64,000 bases of DNA from Schlesneria paludicola DSM 18645 (GTDB taxonomy: Bacteria; Planctomycetota; Planctomycetia; Planctomycetales; Planctomycetaceae): contig NZ_JH636435.1 of assembly GCF_000255655.1 (NCBI RefSeq), forward strand, positions 3,347,443 to 3,411,442, read 5' to 3'. Each line of letters starts with the position of its first letter. Positions within the stretch are counted from its first letter, which is position 1. The position numbers were made by a program, and so were the translations under genes. Positions 51,817 to 64,000 of the stretch are shown in pieces. Under the pieces are notes generated by a model. It did not search any database. It was given only the letters and a program-made list of their open reading frames with translations, and was not told the origin of the DNA.

Positions 51817-54800
51817 TTACTTGTTGTCCGTCATCGTATTCGTCAAATCCGGCTCGTTCAGCAAGTTGGCACGAGCAGCCAAGATGCGGTCACGCTCGGC
51901 ATAAATTTCGGCCAACGCTTCCGGCTTGATCTTCACTTCCGACTGCTGATGCAGTTGGAAACCGGTCCCTGCCGGAATCAAGTGGCCAAGAATCACGTTT
52001 TCCTTCAAACCAACCAGATTGTCGATCTTGCCAGCGATGGCCGCCTCGGTCAGCACCTTGGTCGTTTCCTGGAAACTCGCTGCCGAAATAAAGCTGTCGC
52101 TCTGAACAGCCGCCTTCGTGATCCCCAGCAACTGGGTGCTCGCATTGGCGGGCTTCGGCTTGGCCGTCTTGATCAGCGAACCATTCGATCCTTCGATTTC
52201 GCGATTCACTTGTTCGATGGTTTCCAGAGGAACCACATCGCCTTCGTGGAATTCCGAATCCCCAGGATCGGACACCCGCCCACTGGATTGCAGCTTCTGG
52301 TTCATCTTACGGAACTCGAAGCGGTCAACCAGCACGCCTGGCAGCATCACTGTATCACCCACATCTTCGACCTTCAGCTTACGCAACATCTGCGACAGCA
52401 CGATCTCAATGTGCTTGTCGTCGATCACCACGCGCTGTGAACGGTACACGGTCTGAATTTCGTGTAGCAGGTACTGCTGCACGGCTTCTTCACCGCTCAC
52501 CCTCAGAATGTCGTGTGGAACCAACGGACCACGAACCAGTGCGTCCCCGGCCCGCACCTGATCCTTGGCATGCACCAGCAACTGCTTGCCGTGCGGAATG
52601 ACGTGTTCCTTCTCGGTACCATCGGCACCGCGAACGATGATGATTCGCTTGCCGCGTTTCTTCTCGGCGACAAGTTCCACTTCACCGTCGATCTCCGCGA
52701 TGATCGCGGGCTCTTTCGGCTTCCGTGCTTCGAACAGCTCGGTGACTCGCGGAAGACCACCAGTGATGTCCTGCGTACCCGACGTTTCTCGCGGATTCTT
52801 CGCCAAAACCGTACCAGCGGAAATCTGCTGACCTTCCAGCACTTCGATACTCGCACGTTCCGGCAAGTAGTAGAAGTCGAGAATCTTGCCGGTCGAATCT
52901 TCCAGCACGATCTGCGGATGCAGGTCGCCCTTGTGCTCGATCACGGTCTTACGAATATTGCCGCTTGGATCCTTCTCGGATCGAATCGATTGTCCTTCGA
53001 TCAAGTCTTCGAACCGAACGCGACCGCCGACTTCGCAGAGAATCGGAATCGAGTGCTGATCCCACGTGCAAAGCACCTGGCCCACAGCCACGTTTTCGTT
53101 CTCGGCAACCTGCAACACAGCCCCGGTGGGAACCGTGTAGCGTTCGAGTTCGCGATCCTTCGAATCCACAACAAGGATCTCACCGTTTCGACCGAGCACC
53201 ACGCTCTTGCCGTCGGCGTTCACCACGCTGCGAATTCGAGCAAGTCGCACATGACCGGCACGACGCGACTTGATTTCGCTTTCCTGAATGTCCTTGATCG
53301 CGACGCCCCCGATATGGAACGTACGCATCGTCAACTGTGTACCAGGCTCACCGATACTCTGAGCGGCGATGATCCCGACCGCCAGACCTTCTTCGACCAG
53401 CGAACCAGTCGACAAGTCCATCCCGTAACACAGACGACACATCCCCAGATCGGACTCGCATGTCATCGGGCTGCGGACCTGGATCTTCTCCAGTCCCATC
53501 TCTTCAATCTTGCGAGCGATATCCACCGTGATCATCTCGTCTTCGCGAACGATGACTTCGTCCGTGATCGGATTCACAATGTTCTGCCGACTGACACGAC
53601 CACGAATCGCGTCAGCCAGGCTGACTTCGACTTTCTCGCCTCGATAGACCACACCGCGGGTAATCCCCTTGGTGGTTCCGCAGTCATGCGAAGTGACGAC
53701 CATGTTCTGGCAGATGTCTGCGAGCTTACGGGTCAAGTAACCGCTGTCTGCCGTCTTCAAAGCAGTATCGGCCAGACCCTTACGCGCACCGTGCGTCGAG
53801 CTGAAGTATTCCAGCACCGACAGACCTTCGCGGAAGTTCGCCTTAATCGGGGTTTCGATGATTTCGCCGCTTGGCTTGGCCATCAAACCACGCATCCCGG
53901 CAAGCTGTCGGATCTGCTCCTGACCCCCTCGAGCACCCGAGTCGGCCATCAGATACACGGGGTTCACATAGTGCCCGTTATCACGATGGTCGTTCTTGAA
54001 CGCTTCCATCATCGCGATCTTGATTTGATCGCTGGCATGCGTCCAGGTATCGAGAACCTGTTCATACCGTTCCTTGGCCGTGATCACACCCTTCTCATAC
54101 AGCTTCTGCTTCTTGAGAACCGTGGCCTCGGCAGCCAGAATCACCTTTTCCTTGTTGTCCGGAGTCTTCAGATCGCTGGCGGCGAACGACAGACCACTGC
54201 GGGTCGATTCCCGGAAGCCAACTTCCTTCATCCGGTCAAGCAGCTTGATCGTTTGACGTCGTCCCAACTCCAGGTAGCAGTCGGAAATGACGTTCGCCAA
54301 ATCCTTGTTCTTCATCGTCTGGTTGTAGAACGCCATCTTCGGAGGAAGGATGTCGTTGAACATGATCCGCCCGACGCTGGTCTCGACGACGCCACCCAAG
54401 GTGTAATCGTCCGAACCTTCGCCCTTGACGCGTTTGTCCTTCGGCATCCGAACCTTGATCGCGGTGTGCAGCGTGACCTTGCCCAACAAAAAGGCCGTGT
54501 GCACTTCTTGCGTCGAGGCAAAGATCATCCCATCACCAGGCCGGTCGGCCTTCTTCAATGTGACGTAGTAGCAACCCATCACGATATCTTGTGACGGACT
54601 GATGATCGGGGCACCGTTCGACGGACTGAAGATGTTATTGGTCGACATCATCAGGGTCGTGGCTTCGACTTGAGCTTCGATCGACAGCGGCAAGTGCACA
54701 GCCATCTGATCGCCGTCGAAGTCGGCGTTAAAGCCCTTACACACCAGCGGGTGAATTCGAATGGCGTTTCCTTCGACCAGGATTGGTTCGAACGCCTGAA

Positions 54801-56094
54801 TACCCATTCGGTGCAGCGTGGGAGCTCGGTTCAACAACACCGGATGATTGGTGATGACCTCTTCGAGAATATCCCACACCTCTTCGTCACGTCGTTCCAG
54901 CATTCGCTTGGCGCTCTTGATGGTATCGGCGTGGCCGAGTTCCTTGAGCCGACGAATGATGAACGGCTGGTACAGTTCGAGCGCGATCTTTTTCGGCAGA
55001 CCACACTGATGCAGTTCCAGGTTCGGACCGACGACGATCACGCTTCGGGCGGAATAGTCGACGCGCTTACCCAGCAGGTTCTCGCGGAACCGCCCCTGCT
55101 TACCCTTGATCATGTCGGTCAAGGATTTCAGAGGACGGTTCGACGACCCCAGCACTGGTCGCTTACAACGATTATTATCAAACAACGCATCCACCGATTG
55201 CTGCAGCATGCGCTTTTCGTTGCGCACGATGACTTCGGGGGCATTGAGGTCAACCAGTTTTTTCAACCGGTTGTTGCGGTTGATAATACGACGATACAGG
55301 TCGTTCAAATCGCTCGTTGCGAAGTTACCTGAATCGAGCAAAACCAACGGCCGCAAATCCGGCGGGATCACGGGAACGCAGTCCAGTACCATCCATTCGG
55401 GCTTGTTGTCGCTGTCGCGCAGTGCTTCGGCGATCTTGAGCCGCTTGATCAGCTCTTTCTTCTTCTGCTGGCTGGATGTCTTCTTCAGCTCAATGCGGAG
55501 CTGCTCCGAGAGCTCCCGCAGATTCAACCCGGTCAGCAACTTCTTGACAGCATCGGCACCCATTTCGATTTCGAAGGTGCCTTCGCCATACTTCGCCCGA
55601 GCCTGACGCGCTTCTTCTTCCGTCAGCAACTGCCCCTTCCGCAGCGGGGTATCGCCGGGGTCGAGAACGATGTAATCCTGGAAGTAGACGACCTTTTCCA
55701 GCGCGGTCGTCTTCACATTCAGCAAGGCACCCAGACGGCTGGGCATCGACTTGAAGAACCAGATATGGACGACGGGCGCCGCCAGTTCGATATGCCCCAT
55801 GCGCTTGCGACGCACACGACTGTGGGTGACCTTCACGCCGCAGCGATCGCAGATCATCCCTTTGTACTTCATCCCGCGATATTTACCGCAAGCGCATTCC
55901 CAGTCCTTTTCAGGCCCAAAGATCCGCTCGCAGAACAAACCGTCACGCTCGGGGCGATAGGTTCGGTAGTTGATGGTTTCTGGCTTTTTGACTTCGCCAA
56001 AGGACCAGCCGCGGATGTCTTGCGGACTGGCCAAACCAATCTTGATTGCTGAATACTCGTTGACGCGATCGTATGTGGTTTCACCGACGCTCAC
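51817..56094 (-). CDS. rpoC: RNA polymerase beta' subunit
   Basis: The 1425-residue product has the N-terminal zinc finger [20 protein letters not shown], the lid/rudder region, the catalytic [14 protein letters not shown], the second zinc site ([13 protein letters not shown]) and a C-terminal [14 protein letters not shown]-type segment. GTG 56094 with AAGGAG upstream is the likely start; the in-frame extension to 56172 is not conserved. It follows rpoB by 131 bases. Confidence 0.98.
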   Translation of the reverse strand: MSVGETTYDRVNEYSAIKIGLASPQDIRGWSFGEVKKPETINYRTYRPERDGLFCERIFGPEKDWECACGKYRGMKYKGMICDRCGVKVTHSRVRRKRMGHIELAAPVVHIWFFKSMPSRLGALLNVKTTALEKVVYFQDYIVLDPGDTPLRKGQLLTEEEARQARAKYGEGTFEIEMGADAVKKLLTGLNLRELSEQLRIELKKTSSQQKKKELIKRLKIAEALRDSDNKPEWMVLDCVPVIPPDLRPLVLLDSGNFATSDLNDLYRRIINRNNRLKKLVDLNAPEVIVRNEKRMLQQSVDALFDNNRCKRPVLGSSNRPLKSLTDMIKGKQGRFRENLLGKRVDYSARSVIVVGPNLELHQCGLPKKIALELYQPFIIRRLKELGHADTIKSAKRMLERRDEEVWDILEEVITNHPVLLNRAPTLHRMGIQAFEPILVEGNAIRIHPLVCKGFNADFDGDQMAVHLPLSIEAQVEATTLMMSTNNIFSPSNGAPIISPSQDIVMGCYYVTLKKADRPGDGMIFASTQEVHTAFLLGKVTLHTAIKVRMPKDKRVKGEGSDDYTLGGVVETSVGRIMFNDILPPKMAFYNQTMKNKDLANVISDCYLELGRRQTIKLLDRMKEVGFRESTRSGLSFAASDLKTPDNKEKVILAAEATVLKKQKLYEKGVITAKERYEQVLDTWTHASDQIKIAMMEAFKNDHRDNGHYVNPVYLMADSGARGGQEQIRQLAGMRGLMAKPSGEIIETPIKANFREGLSVLEYFSSTHGARKGLADTALKTADSGYLTRKLADICQNMVVTSHDCGTTKGITRGVVYRGEKVEVSLADAIRGRVSRQNIVNPITDEVIVREDEMITVDIARKIEEMGLEKIQVRSPMTCESDLGMCRLCYGMDLSTGSLVEEGLAVGIIAAQSIGEPGTQLTMRTFHIGGVAIKDIQESEIKSRRAGHVRLARIRSVVNADGKSVVLGRNGEILVVDSKDRELERYTVPTGAVLQVAENENVAVGQVLCTWDQHSIPILCEVGGRVRFEDLIEGQSIRSEKDPSGNIRKTVIEHKGDLHPQIVLEDSTGKILDFYYLPERASIEVLEGQQISAGTVLAKNPRETSGTQDITGGLPRVTELFEARKPKEPAIIAEIDGEVELVAEKKRGKRIIIVRGADGTEKEHVIPHGKQLLVHAKDQVRAGDALVRGPLVPHDILRVSGEEAVQQYLLHEIQTVYRSQRVVIDDKHIEIVLSQMLRKLKVEDVGDTVMLPGVLVDRFEFRKMNQKLQSSGRVSDPGDSEFHEGDVVPLETIEQVNREIEGSNGSLIKTAKPKPANASTQLLGITKAAVQSDSFISAASFQETTKVLTEAAIAGKIDNLVGLKENVILGHLIPAGTGFQLHQQSEVKIKPEALAEIYAERDRILAARANLLNEPDLTNTMTDNK

Positions 56095-56225
56095 GGCGTG
56101 CTCCTTCGTTTGGCAGGCGGGAAGTCGAATTGTTCGGACGTTGAAAGCGGCCTGAATCGTCGGCCGGCTCAAATCCTGACGGATGAAGCCGGCAGCGGAC
56201 GACGATCCATGACTTCAGAAACAGC

Positions 56226-59942
<3,717 letters not shown>

Positions 59943-60300
59943 CGATCAAAATCCCTTCAGGGTAACCCGAACCGAGCGCGTCCGCCGCGAACACCAAGAC
60001 AACCCCGCCGCCGGGACGCCTTGAATGACCGTGGCACAAGGAACTGGTCAAGATCACTGCGGCATCAATTGCCGCAAAAACCACGAATGCACGCGATGCC
60101 CCGAAGCTCCGGGTCACTCATCGCGACACTCTTCTTACAACTACGCACCTGACGGCCCGAAGCCGCACAAGTGCTTCAAGTACAAGAGCGATCAGCCCGG
60201 AAAGAGCCAAGCGTCTCTCCGGGCCAATCAAGTCACCAAATTCAAGAAGTACGAGTCAGCACAGTATGGTTTGGGCAGCAAAGAGACGAACGAAACTGAG
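59943..60300 (-). other. rplL-rpoB intergenic region with a hairpin
   Basis: No gene is seen. GCCCGGAAAGAG (60195-60206) pairs imperfectly with TCTCTCCGGGC (60214-60224), giving a stem-loop ~95 bases after the rplL stop. In many bacteria this gap carries an attenuator or RNase III site that lowers rpoBC relative to rplJL; that role is inferred. Confidence 0.5.
60195..60224 (-). terminator. Putative attenuator hairpin between rplL and rpoB
   Basis: An imperfect GC-rich stem-loop as described for the rplL-rpoB gap; no long T-run follows on the minus strand (GATCGCTCTTG). Position is the main argument for a partial terminator. Confidence 0.45.
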
Positions 60301-60702
60301 TTACTTGATCTCGCAAGTACCGCCGGCTTGTTCGATTTCGGCCTTCAACTTCTTAGCTTCGTCTTCGGAAACACCGGTCTTCAGTGGCTTAGGCACACCT
60401 TCGACCAGGTCCTTAGCTTCTTTCAAGCCCAGACCGGTTGCTCCACGAACAACCTTGATCACATTGATCTTGGCGTCGCCGAATCCGGTCAGAACCACGT
60501 CGAACTCGGTCTTGGCTTCAGCAGCAGGAGCAGCCCCGCCACCAGCACCAGGAGCAGCGGCCATAACGACCCCGCCACCGGCGGGCTCAATCCCGTGGAC
60601 TTCCTTCAAATAATCGGACAGCGCCTTCGCTTGCAACAGTGTCAGGCCCACGATCTTGTCGCCCAACTCTTTCGTTGCGGCGTCAAACGTCGCTTCGGTC
60701 AT
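60301..60702 (-). CDS. rplL: 50S ribosomal protein L7/L12
   Basis: The 133-residue product has an N-terminal dimerisation helix region ([19 protein letters not shown]), a Gly/Ala hinge ([20 protein letters not shown]) and the C-terminal factor-binding domain with [20 protein letters not shown] and [27 protein letters not shown] lies before the ATG. Confidence 0.98.
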   Translation of the reverse strand: MTEATFDAATKELGDKIVGLTLLQAKALSDYLKEVHGIEPAGGGVVMAAAPGAGGGAAPAAEAKTEFDVVLTGFGDAKINVIKVVRGATGLGLKEAKDLVEGVPKPLKTGVSEDEAKKLKAEIEQAGGTCEIK

Positions 60703-60793
60703 ACCAGTTCAACCTTTCTAAACTCACACAAACAGAATCGTCCCAAGTCGAATTCCAGACCGCCCAAACCATCCGAGCGACATTCTTGTTCGA

Positions 60794-61309
60794 CTATTCC
60801 GCACGCTCACTCAGCGTTTTCACTTGTCCAGCCAGTTTACCCCCGGCACCCAAGACAGCTCCCGACACGCGGGCTCCTGGTGACAGAATCAGGCCAACCA
60901 ACTGCGACAGCATTTCCTTACGACCAGGGCTCTTGCTGAGCGTTTCCACGTCTGGAGCGGTCAACGGGGTCTCGCCGAGCCCGCCACCTTTAATCTCCAG
61001 CACTTTGATCTTCGTGGCCCATTCCGTCAACTCACGCGACAACGCGACGATGTCTTCACCGCCGAATGCCAACGTCGACGGACCGACCAATGCCTGGCCG
61101 ACACCCGACAGACCAATCTGACCCAAGGCCCGACGCGCCACAGCGTTCTTGACCCCAAGCAGACGAATATTCTTCTTTCGCAGAGCCAGACGCAATCGGT
61201 TCGCGCTGACCGCGTCAACCTTCGATACGTCGAGGACCACCACTTCACGACAATCACCGACAACCTTTTGGATGCCGTCGATCATCAAATCTTTGACTAG
61301 CTTGCTCAT
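60794..61309 (-). CDS. rplJ: 50S ribosomal protein L10
   Basis: The 171-residue product starts MSKLVKDLMIDGIQKVVGDC, with the core L10 fold (RLRLALRKKNIRLLGVKNAV) and a C-terminal helix for L7/L12 binding. It precedes rplL by 91 bases. Confidence 0.97.
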   Translation of the reverse strand: MSKLVKDLMIDGIQKVVGDCREVVVLDVSKVDAVSANRLRLALRKKNIRLLGVKNAVARRALGQIGLSGVGQALVGPSTLAFGGEDIVALSRELTEWATKIKVLEIKGGGLGETPLTAPDVETLSKSPGRKEMLSQLVGLILSPGARVSGAVLGAGGKLAGQVKTLSERAE

Positions 61310-61346
61310 GAGATTCTAACCAACCGGAAGGAATTTCGAATGTCGA

Positions 61347-62051
61347 CTAGACAGCCACAGTGATGCTGGGCGTCATCGTTGCGCCGATACAGATATTGCG
61401 AATGTACTGACCCTTCGACGTCGCTGGCTTCAGCGATCGAATGTACTTCAGCAACGCTTCGACGTTCTCAACCAGCTTCTGGTGATCAAACGACAAGCGC
61501 CCGACGACGCAGTGAACATTTCCGCCAGCATCGACGCGGAACTCAACCTTACCTGCCTTGTACTCTTTCACCGCGGACGCAACGTCCTGGGTCACGGTGC
61601 CGGCTCGAGGCGATGGCATCAAACCGCGAGGGCCCAACACCTTACCGAGTGGACCGACGACACCCATCATGTCCGGCGTGGCAATCGCCACGTCGAAATC
61701 CATGAAGCCGCCACGAATCTTGTCGGCCAATTCCTTGCCGCCCACGAAATCAGCCCCGGCGGCCGTCGCGATCGCAGCGTTCTCGCCCTGTGTAAACACC
61801 AGGACTCGCTGGGCTTTACCAATTCCATGAGGCAACACGATCGAACCACGCACGATCTGGTCAGCCTGCTTGGGATCAACACCCAAACGAACCGAGATTG
61901 CGACGGTCTGATCGAATCGGCACTTCCGAATCTTCTCAGGCAATCCGCCTTCGATCTTCTTCAAGATCTCAACCGCGGTCGGCAAATCAGCCGATGGCGT
62001 GGCTTCGAGAACCTTGGTGATATGCTGGATTCGCTTTGACTGACGTGCCAT
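61347..62051 (-). CDS. rplA: 50S ribosomal protein L1
   Basis: The 234-residue product starts [20 protein letters not shown], with [20 protein letters not shown] and [23 protein letters not shown] 62051 follows the family; the extension to 62135 has no support. It forms the L1 stalk. Confidence 0.98.
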   Translation of the reverse strand: MARQSKRIQHITKVLEATPSADLPTAVEILKKIEGGLPEKIRKCRFDQTVAISVRLGVDPKQADQIVRGSIVLPHGIGKAQRVLVFTQGENAAIATAAGADFVGGKELADKIRGGFMDFDVAIATPDMMGVVGPLGKVLGPRGLMPSPRAGTVTQDVASAVKEYKAGKVEFRVDAGGNVHCVVGRLSFDHQKLVENVEALLKYIRSLKPATSKGQYIRNICIGATMTPSITVAV

Positions 62052-62169
62052 TTCAAAACTCGCGACCACAAAAATAAAGAACTTTGTCAACCGGCTGACG
62101 TTACCGTGTCGATCCGCGGAACACAACGAGCTCAAGAAAACTCGCGTCTCTCACGCGGTTCGCCGCGAC

Positions 62170-62601
62170 TCAAATCACTTCGATTCCCATACTGCGGGCG
62201 GTGCCGGCGATCATCTTAGCAGCCTGCTCAACGCTGGACGAATTCAAATCTTCGAACTTCACCTTGGCAATTTCCAGCAACTGAGCCTGGGTGACCGTTC
62301 CGACCTTCTCCGTTCGCGCATTGTGAGCACCCGTCGCGATCTTCGCCGCTTGCTTCAGCAGCACCGACGCCGGAGGGCTCTTCAAGACGAACGTAAACGA
62401 CCGATCTTCGAAGATCGTGATCACAACGGGAACAATCATCCCGTTCAAATCACGCGTCTTCTCATTGAACTGCAGTACGAACTGCCCGAGATTAATCCCG
62501 TGAGGGCCCAGTGCCGTACCGACTGGAGGAGCAGGCGTCGCCTTGCCACCCGCAATCTGAACCTTGACCTGGGCCTTAATCTTCGCTTCTTTTTTCGCCA
62601 C
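62170..62601 (-). CDS. rplK: 50S ribosomal protein L11
   Basis: The 143-residue product reads KAQVKVQIAGGKATPAPPVG, TALGPHGINLGQFVLQFNEK and the C-terminal AAKMIAGTARSMGIEVI. The start is GTG 62601 with GGAGATGA upstream. It builds the GTPase-associated region with 23S rRNA. Confidence 0.97.
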   Translation of the reverse strand: MAKKEAKIKAQVKVQIAGGKATPAPPVGTALGPHGINLGQFVLQFNEKTRDLNGMIVPVVITIFEDRSFTFVLKSPPASVLLKQAAKIATGAHNARTEKVGTVTQAQLLEIAKVKFEDLNSSSVEQAAKMIAGTARSMGIEVI

Positions 62602-62636
62602 CTGTCATCTCCGCTCAATCAGCATCTACACCGTGA

Positions 62637-63206
62637 CTAAACTCGCTCGACCTGCCACGCTTCCACGTCCACGGGCGTGCTTCGACCGAAGATCTCGATC
62701 ATGACCGTCAACTTGCCACTACTGGCGTCCACACTGCCCACCGACCCGTCAAACGAGGCGAATGGCCCTTCGATAATCTTCACCGAATCACCCGCCTTGA
62801 GATCATGCTTGACCTTGGCTGGCTCTTCGACCACCGACTGACCGGCACCCAACATCCGATGGATCTCGTGCACGGGCATAGGCGACGGCTTTCCGGATGA
62901 TCCAGTAAAGTCCCCGACGCCACTTGTGCTTCGCACCAAATACCACGTGTCATCATTCAGAACCATCTGGATCATCAGATACCCAGGATACAGCTTCTGT
63001 TCGATGACGCGCTTCTTCCCATTCCGATTCTCAACGATCTTTTCAGTGGGAATCACGATCTCACCGAAAAAGTCCTGCAATCCCTCTTGTCGCATTCTCC
63101 GAAGCAGCGAGTCGCGAATTGTCTTCTCGCGATTACTCTGAATCTTCAGAACGTACCACTCCATATGGCCGCTTGAGGAACCCTCAGGTGTGGATTCCGG
63201 TGTCAT
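62637..63206 (-). CDS. nusG: Transcription termination/antitermination factor NusG
   Basis: The 189-residue product has the NGN domain ([20 protein letters not shown], then [20 protein letters not shown]) and the C-terminal KOW domain ([20 protein letters not shown]). ATG 63206 with AAGGG upstream is used; the longer frame to 63320 overlaps secE. It binds RNA polymerase and couples it to Rho or the ribosome. Confidence 0.97.
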   Translation of the reverse strand: MTPESTPEGSSSGHMEWYVLKIQSNREKTIRDSLLRRMRQEGLQDFFGEIVIPTEKIVENRNGKKRVIEQKLYPGYLMIQMVLNDDTWYLVRSTSGVGDFTGSSGKPSPMPVHEIHRMLGAGQSVVEEPAKVKHDLKAGDSVKIIEGPFASFDGSVGSVDASSGKLTVMIEIFGRSTPVDVEAWQVERV

Positions 63207-63271
63207 AATTAGAGCCCTTCGGAGAGTAACCAACGCACCAAACCATCTGACCAACCGACAACCGTGCGTGA

Positions 63272-63751
63272 TTAAGAGGACAACCTCAAGACACCTGTCA
63301 ACTCCAAGAACTTCTGCCATGCAACGTCATAACCAAACAGCAAAGCACTGAAGATGAACATTGTACCCAGAACCACCACCGTCGCCCGCTGTAACTCTGC
63401 CCAAGTCGGCCAAGTCACTTTCGTCATCTCGGATTCGACGTCGATCAAGAAATCGGCAAACACCGGATAATTGACCGCCCGAAACGCAACCCAAAGACCA
63501 ATCAAATTCATCAAGCCAACCAGCCAATACCCGATCGGCCATTGCTGAATCGATGTCGGCAGGAACGTAAACCACGCCCCGGTCAACCCCAAGTCATAAA
63601 GCACGGAATGATACAAAGCTTGACTGGCTAACAGGAAAGCCAGCAAGATCGCTCCAGCGGTTGTCCGCCTGAGCACCCTGCCTTGCTTCCACTGATACAG
63701 CTCGGTGCTCAGCATGCATTTCAACAGCGTTTCACGTTGAGCCTTCGCCAT
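63272..63751 (-). CDS. secE: Preprotein translocase SecE with extended N-terminus
   Basis: The 159-residue product ends with the conserved SecE core [20 protein letters not shown], then [20 protein letters not shown]. The N-terminal part adds two more membrane helices (about 34-55 and 72-98), giving three in all instead of the single-helix minimal form. GGAAGGATTT precedes the ATG. It stabilises SecY in the membrane. It lies between tRNA-Trp and nusG, the usual order. Confidence 0.93.
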   Translation of the reverse strand: MAKAQRETLLKCMLSTELYQWKQGRVLRRTTAGAILLAFLLASQALYHSVLYDLGLTGAWFTFLPTSIQQWPIGYWLVGLMNLIGLWVAFRAVNYPVFADFLIDVESEMTKVTWPTWAELQRATVVVLGTMFIFSALLFGYDVAWQKFLELTGVLRLSS

Positions 63752-63784
63752 AAATCCTTCCAACTCTCCGATTCAAATCCAAAA

Positions 63785-63857
63785 CACGGGCGGAGGGACT
63801 TGAACCCCCAACACCTGGATTTGGAATCCAGTGCTCTGCCAATTGAGCTACGCCCGT
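63785..63857 (-). tRNA. trnW: tRNA-Trp (anticodon CCA)
   Basis: The reverse strand gives a full cloverleaf: a 7-bp acceptor stem ACGGGCG/CGCCCGT, D-arm TAGCTCAATTGGCAGAGCA, anticodon stem-loop CTGGATTCCAAATCCAG with anticodon CCA, T-arm GGGGGTTCAAGTCCCTC, and discriminator base G. CCA is not encoded. It lies between rpmG and secE, a common bacterial arrangement. Confidence 0.97.
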
Positions 63858-63872
63858 CCGAGTCGAACAGGA

Positions 63873-64000
63873 TCACTTCTTGCGAGACTCTTTGTGGACG
63901 GTATGTCGACGAAGCTTCTTATTATACTTCTTCAACTCGAGTCGCTCGGTTCCCTTGGTCTCTTTCGAGATTCGGTAGTTCCGCAGCCCCGTTTCCGTAC
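63873..64000 (-). CDS. rpmG: 50S ribosomal protein L33, 5' end outside the window
   Basis: The visible 41 C-terminal residues read NYRISKETKGTERLELKKYN, then KKLRRHTVHKESRKK, a clear L33 match (LELKKY, R-x-x-RHT-x-H-KE). The first ~10-15 residues lie beyond the right edge. No Cys pairs are visible in the part present, so this looks like the zinc-free form, although the N-terminal pair would be outside the window. The stop at 63873 is 15 bases upstream of the tRNA. Confidence 0.93.
   Translation of the reverse strand, partial: TETGLRNYRISKETKGTERLELKKYNKKLRRHTVHKESRKK

Noticed and set aside
52513-54594. Long rightward frame (693 codons) opposite rpoC
   Set aside because: It is an antisense shadow of rpoC, with composition fixed by the rpoC codons and no good start.

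Overview
The window looks like chromosome of a planctomycete (Planctomycetota). Three things suggest this. The secE-nusG-rplKAJL-rpoBC / str / S10-spc-alpha block lacks tuf, rpmD, adk, map, infA and rpsD. The flanking genes are of types common in that phylum: a Gfo/Idh/MocA oxidoreductase with a Tat signal, a TMTC-like membrane TPR protein, a tandem BMC shell protein, an FHA-GAF-SpoIIE protein, and a giant secreted helical-repeat protein. Base composition is moderately GC-rich, and GTG/TTG starts behind good Shine-Dalgarno sites are frequent. No species assignment is possible from the sequence alone.

Left part (1-33.7 kb): loosely organised accessory and housekeeping genes on both strands. 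It opens with a GxxExxY (PD-(D/E)XK-like) gene framed by two inverted copies of a ~120-bp self-complementary repeat. Next come a 1544-aa secreted repeat protein, a Tat-exported oxidoreductase, an MTA/SAH-nucleosidase-like enzyme, a small secreted peptide, a double BMC-domain shell protein, and an HD + PAS + GGEEF signalling protein whose HD-GYP module has lost the GYP motif. An endonuclease-III-like paralogue without the catalytic lysine is bracketed by two copies of a MITE-like element; one copy has a perfect 9-bp target-site duplication. Further on are the TMTC-like protein, FHA-GAF-SpoIIE phosphatase, mtnA, a NIPSNAP protein, an ECF sigma factor with an overlapping putative anti-sigma gene, a translationally coupled pair encoding a family-5-like solute-binding protein and an unrecognised exported protein, a Lon-N-domain/DUF309 pair, canonical nth, two consecutive tatA-like genes and a SulP transporter with STAS domain. 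Intergenic regions carry a family of 26-bp palindromes (stem CGTTRCCAAGC) and one hairpin-rich stretch (about 33.4-33.65 kb) that could be an RNA gene.

Right part (34-64 kb): one long leftward (minus-strand) information-processing cluster. In transcription order it reads rpmG (partial), tRNA-Trp(CCA), secE, nusG, rplK, rplA, rplJ, rplL, rpoB, rpoC, rpsL, rpsG, fusA, a near-consensus sigma70 promoter, rpsJ, rplC, rplD, rplW, rplB, rpsS, rplV, rpsC, rplP, rpmC, rpsQ, rplN, rplX, rplE, rpsN (zinc type), rpsH, rplF, rplR, rpsE, rplO, secY, rpmJ, rpsM, rpsK, rpoA, rplQ, then an intrinsic terminator. Oddities are a long internal insertion in L17, a 62-nt rpsC/rplP overlap, a three-helix SecE, and a fusA whose switch I region resembles the mitochondrial EF-G2 type.

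I found no phage, CRISPR array, rRNA or complete transposase. The best candidates for something under-described are the repeat-framed GxxExxY unit at the left edge, the MITE-bracketed nth-like gene, and the structured intergenic segment before rplQ.
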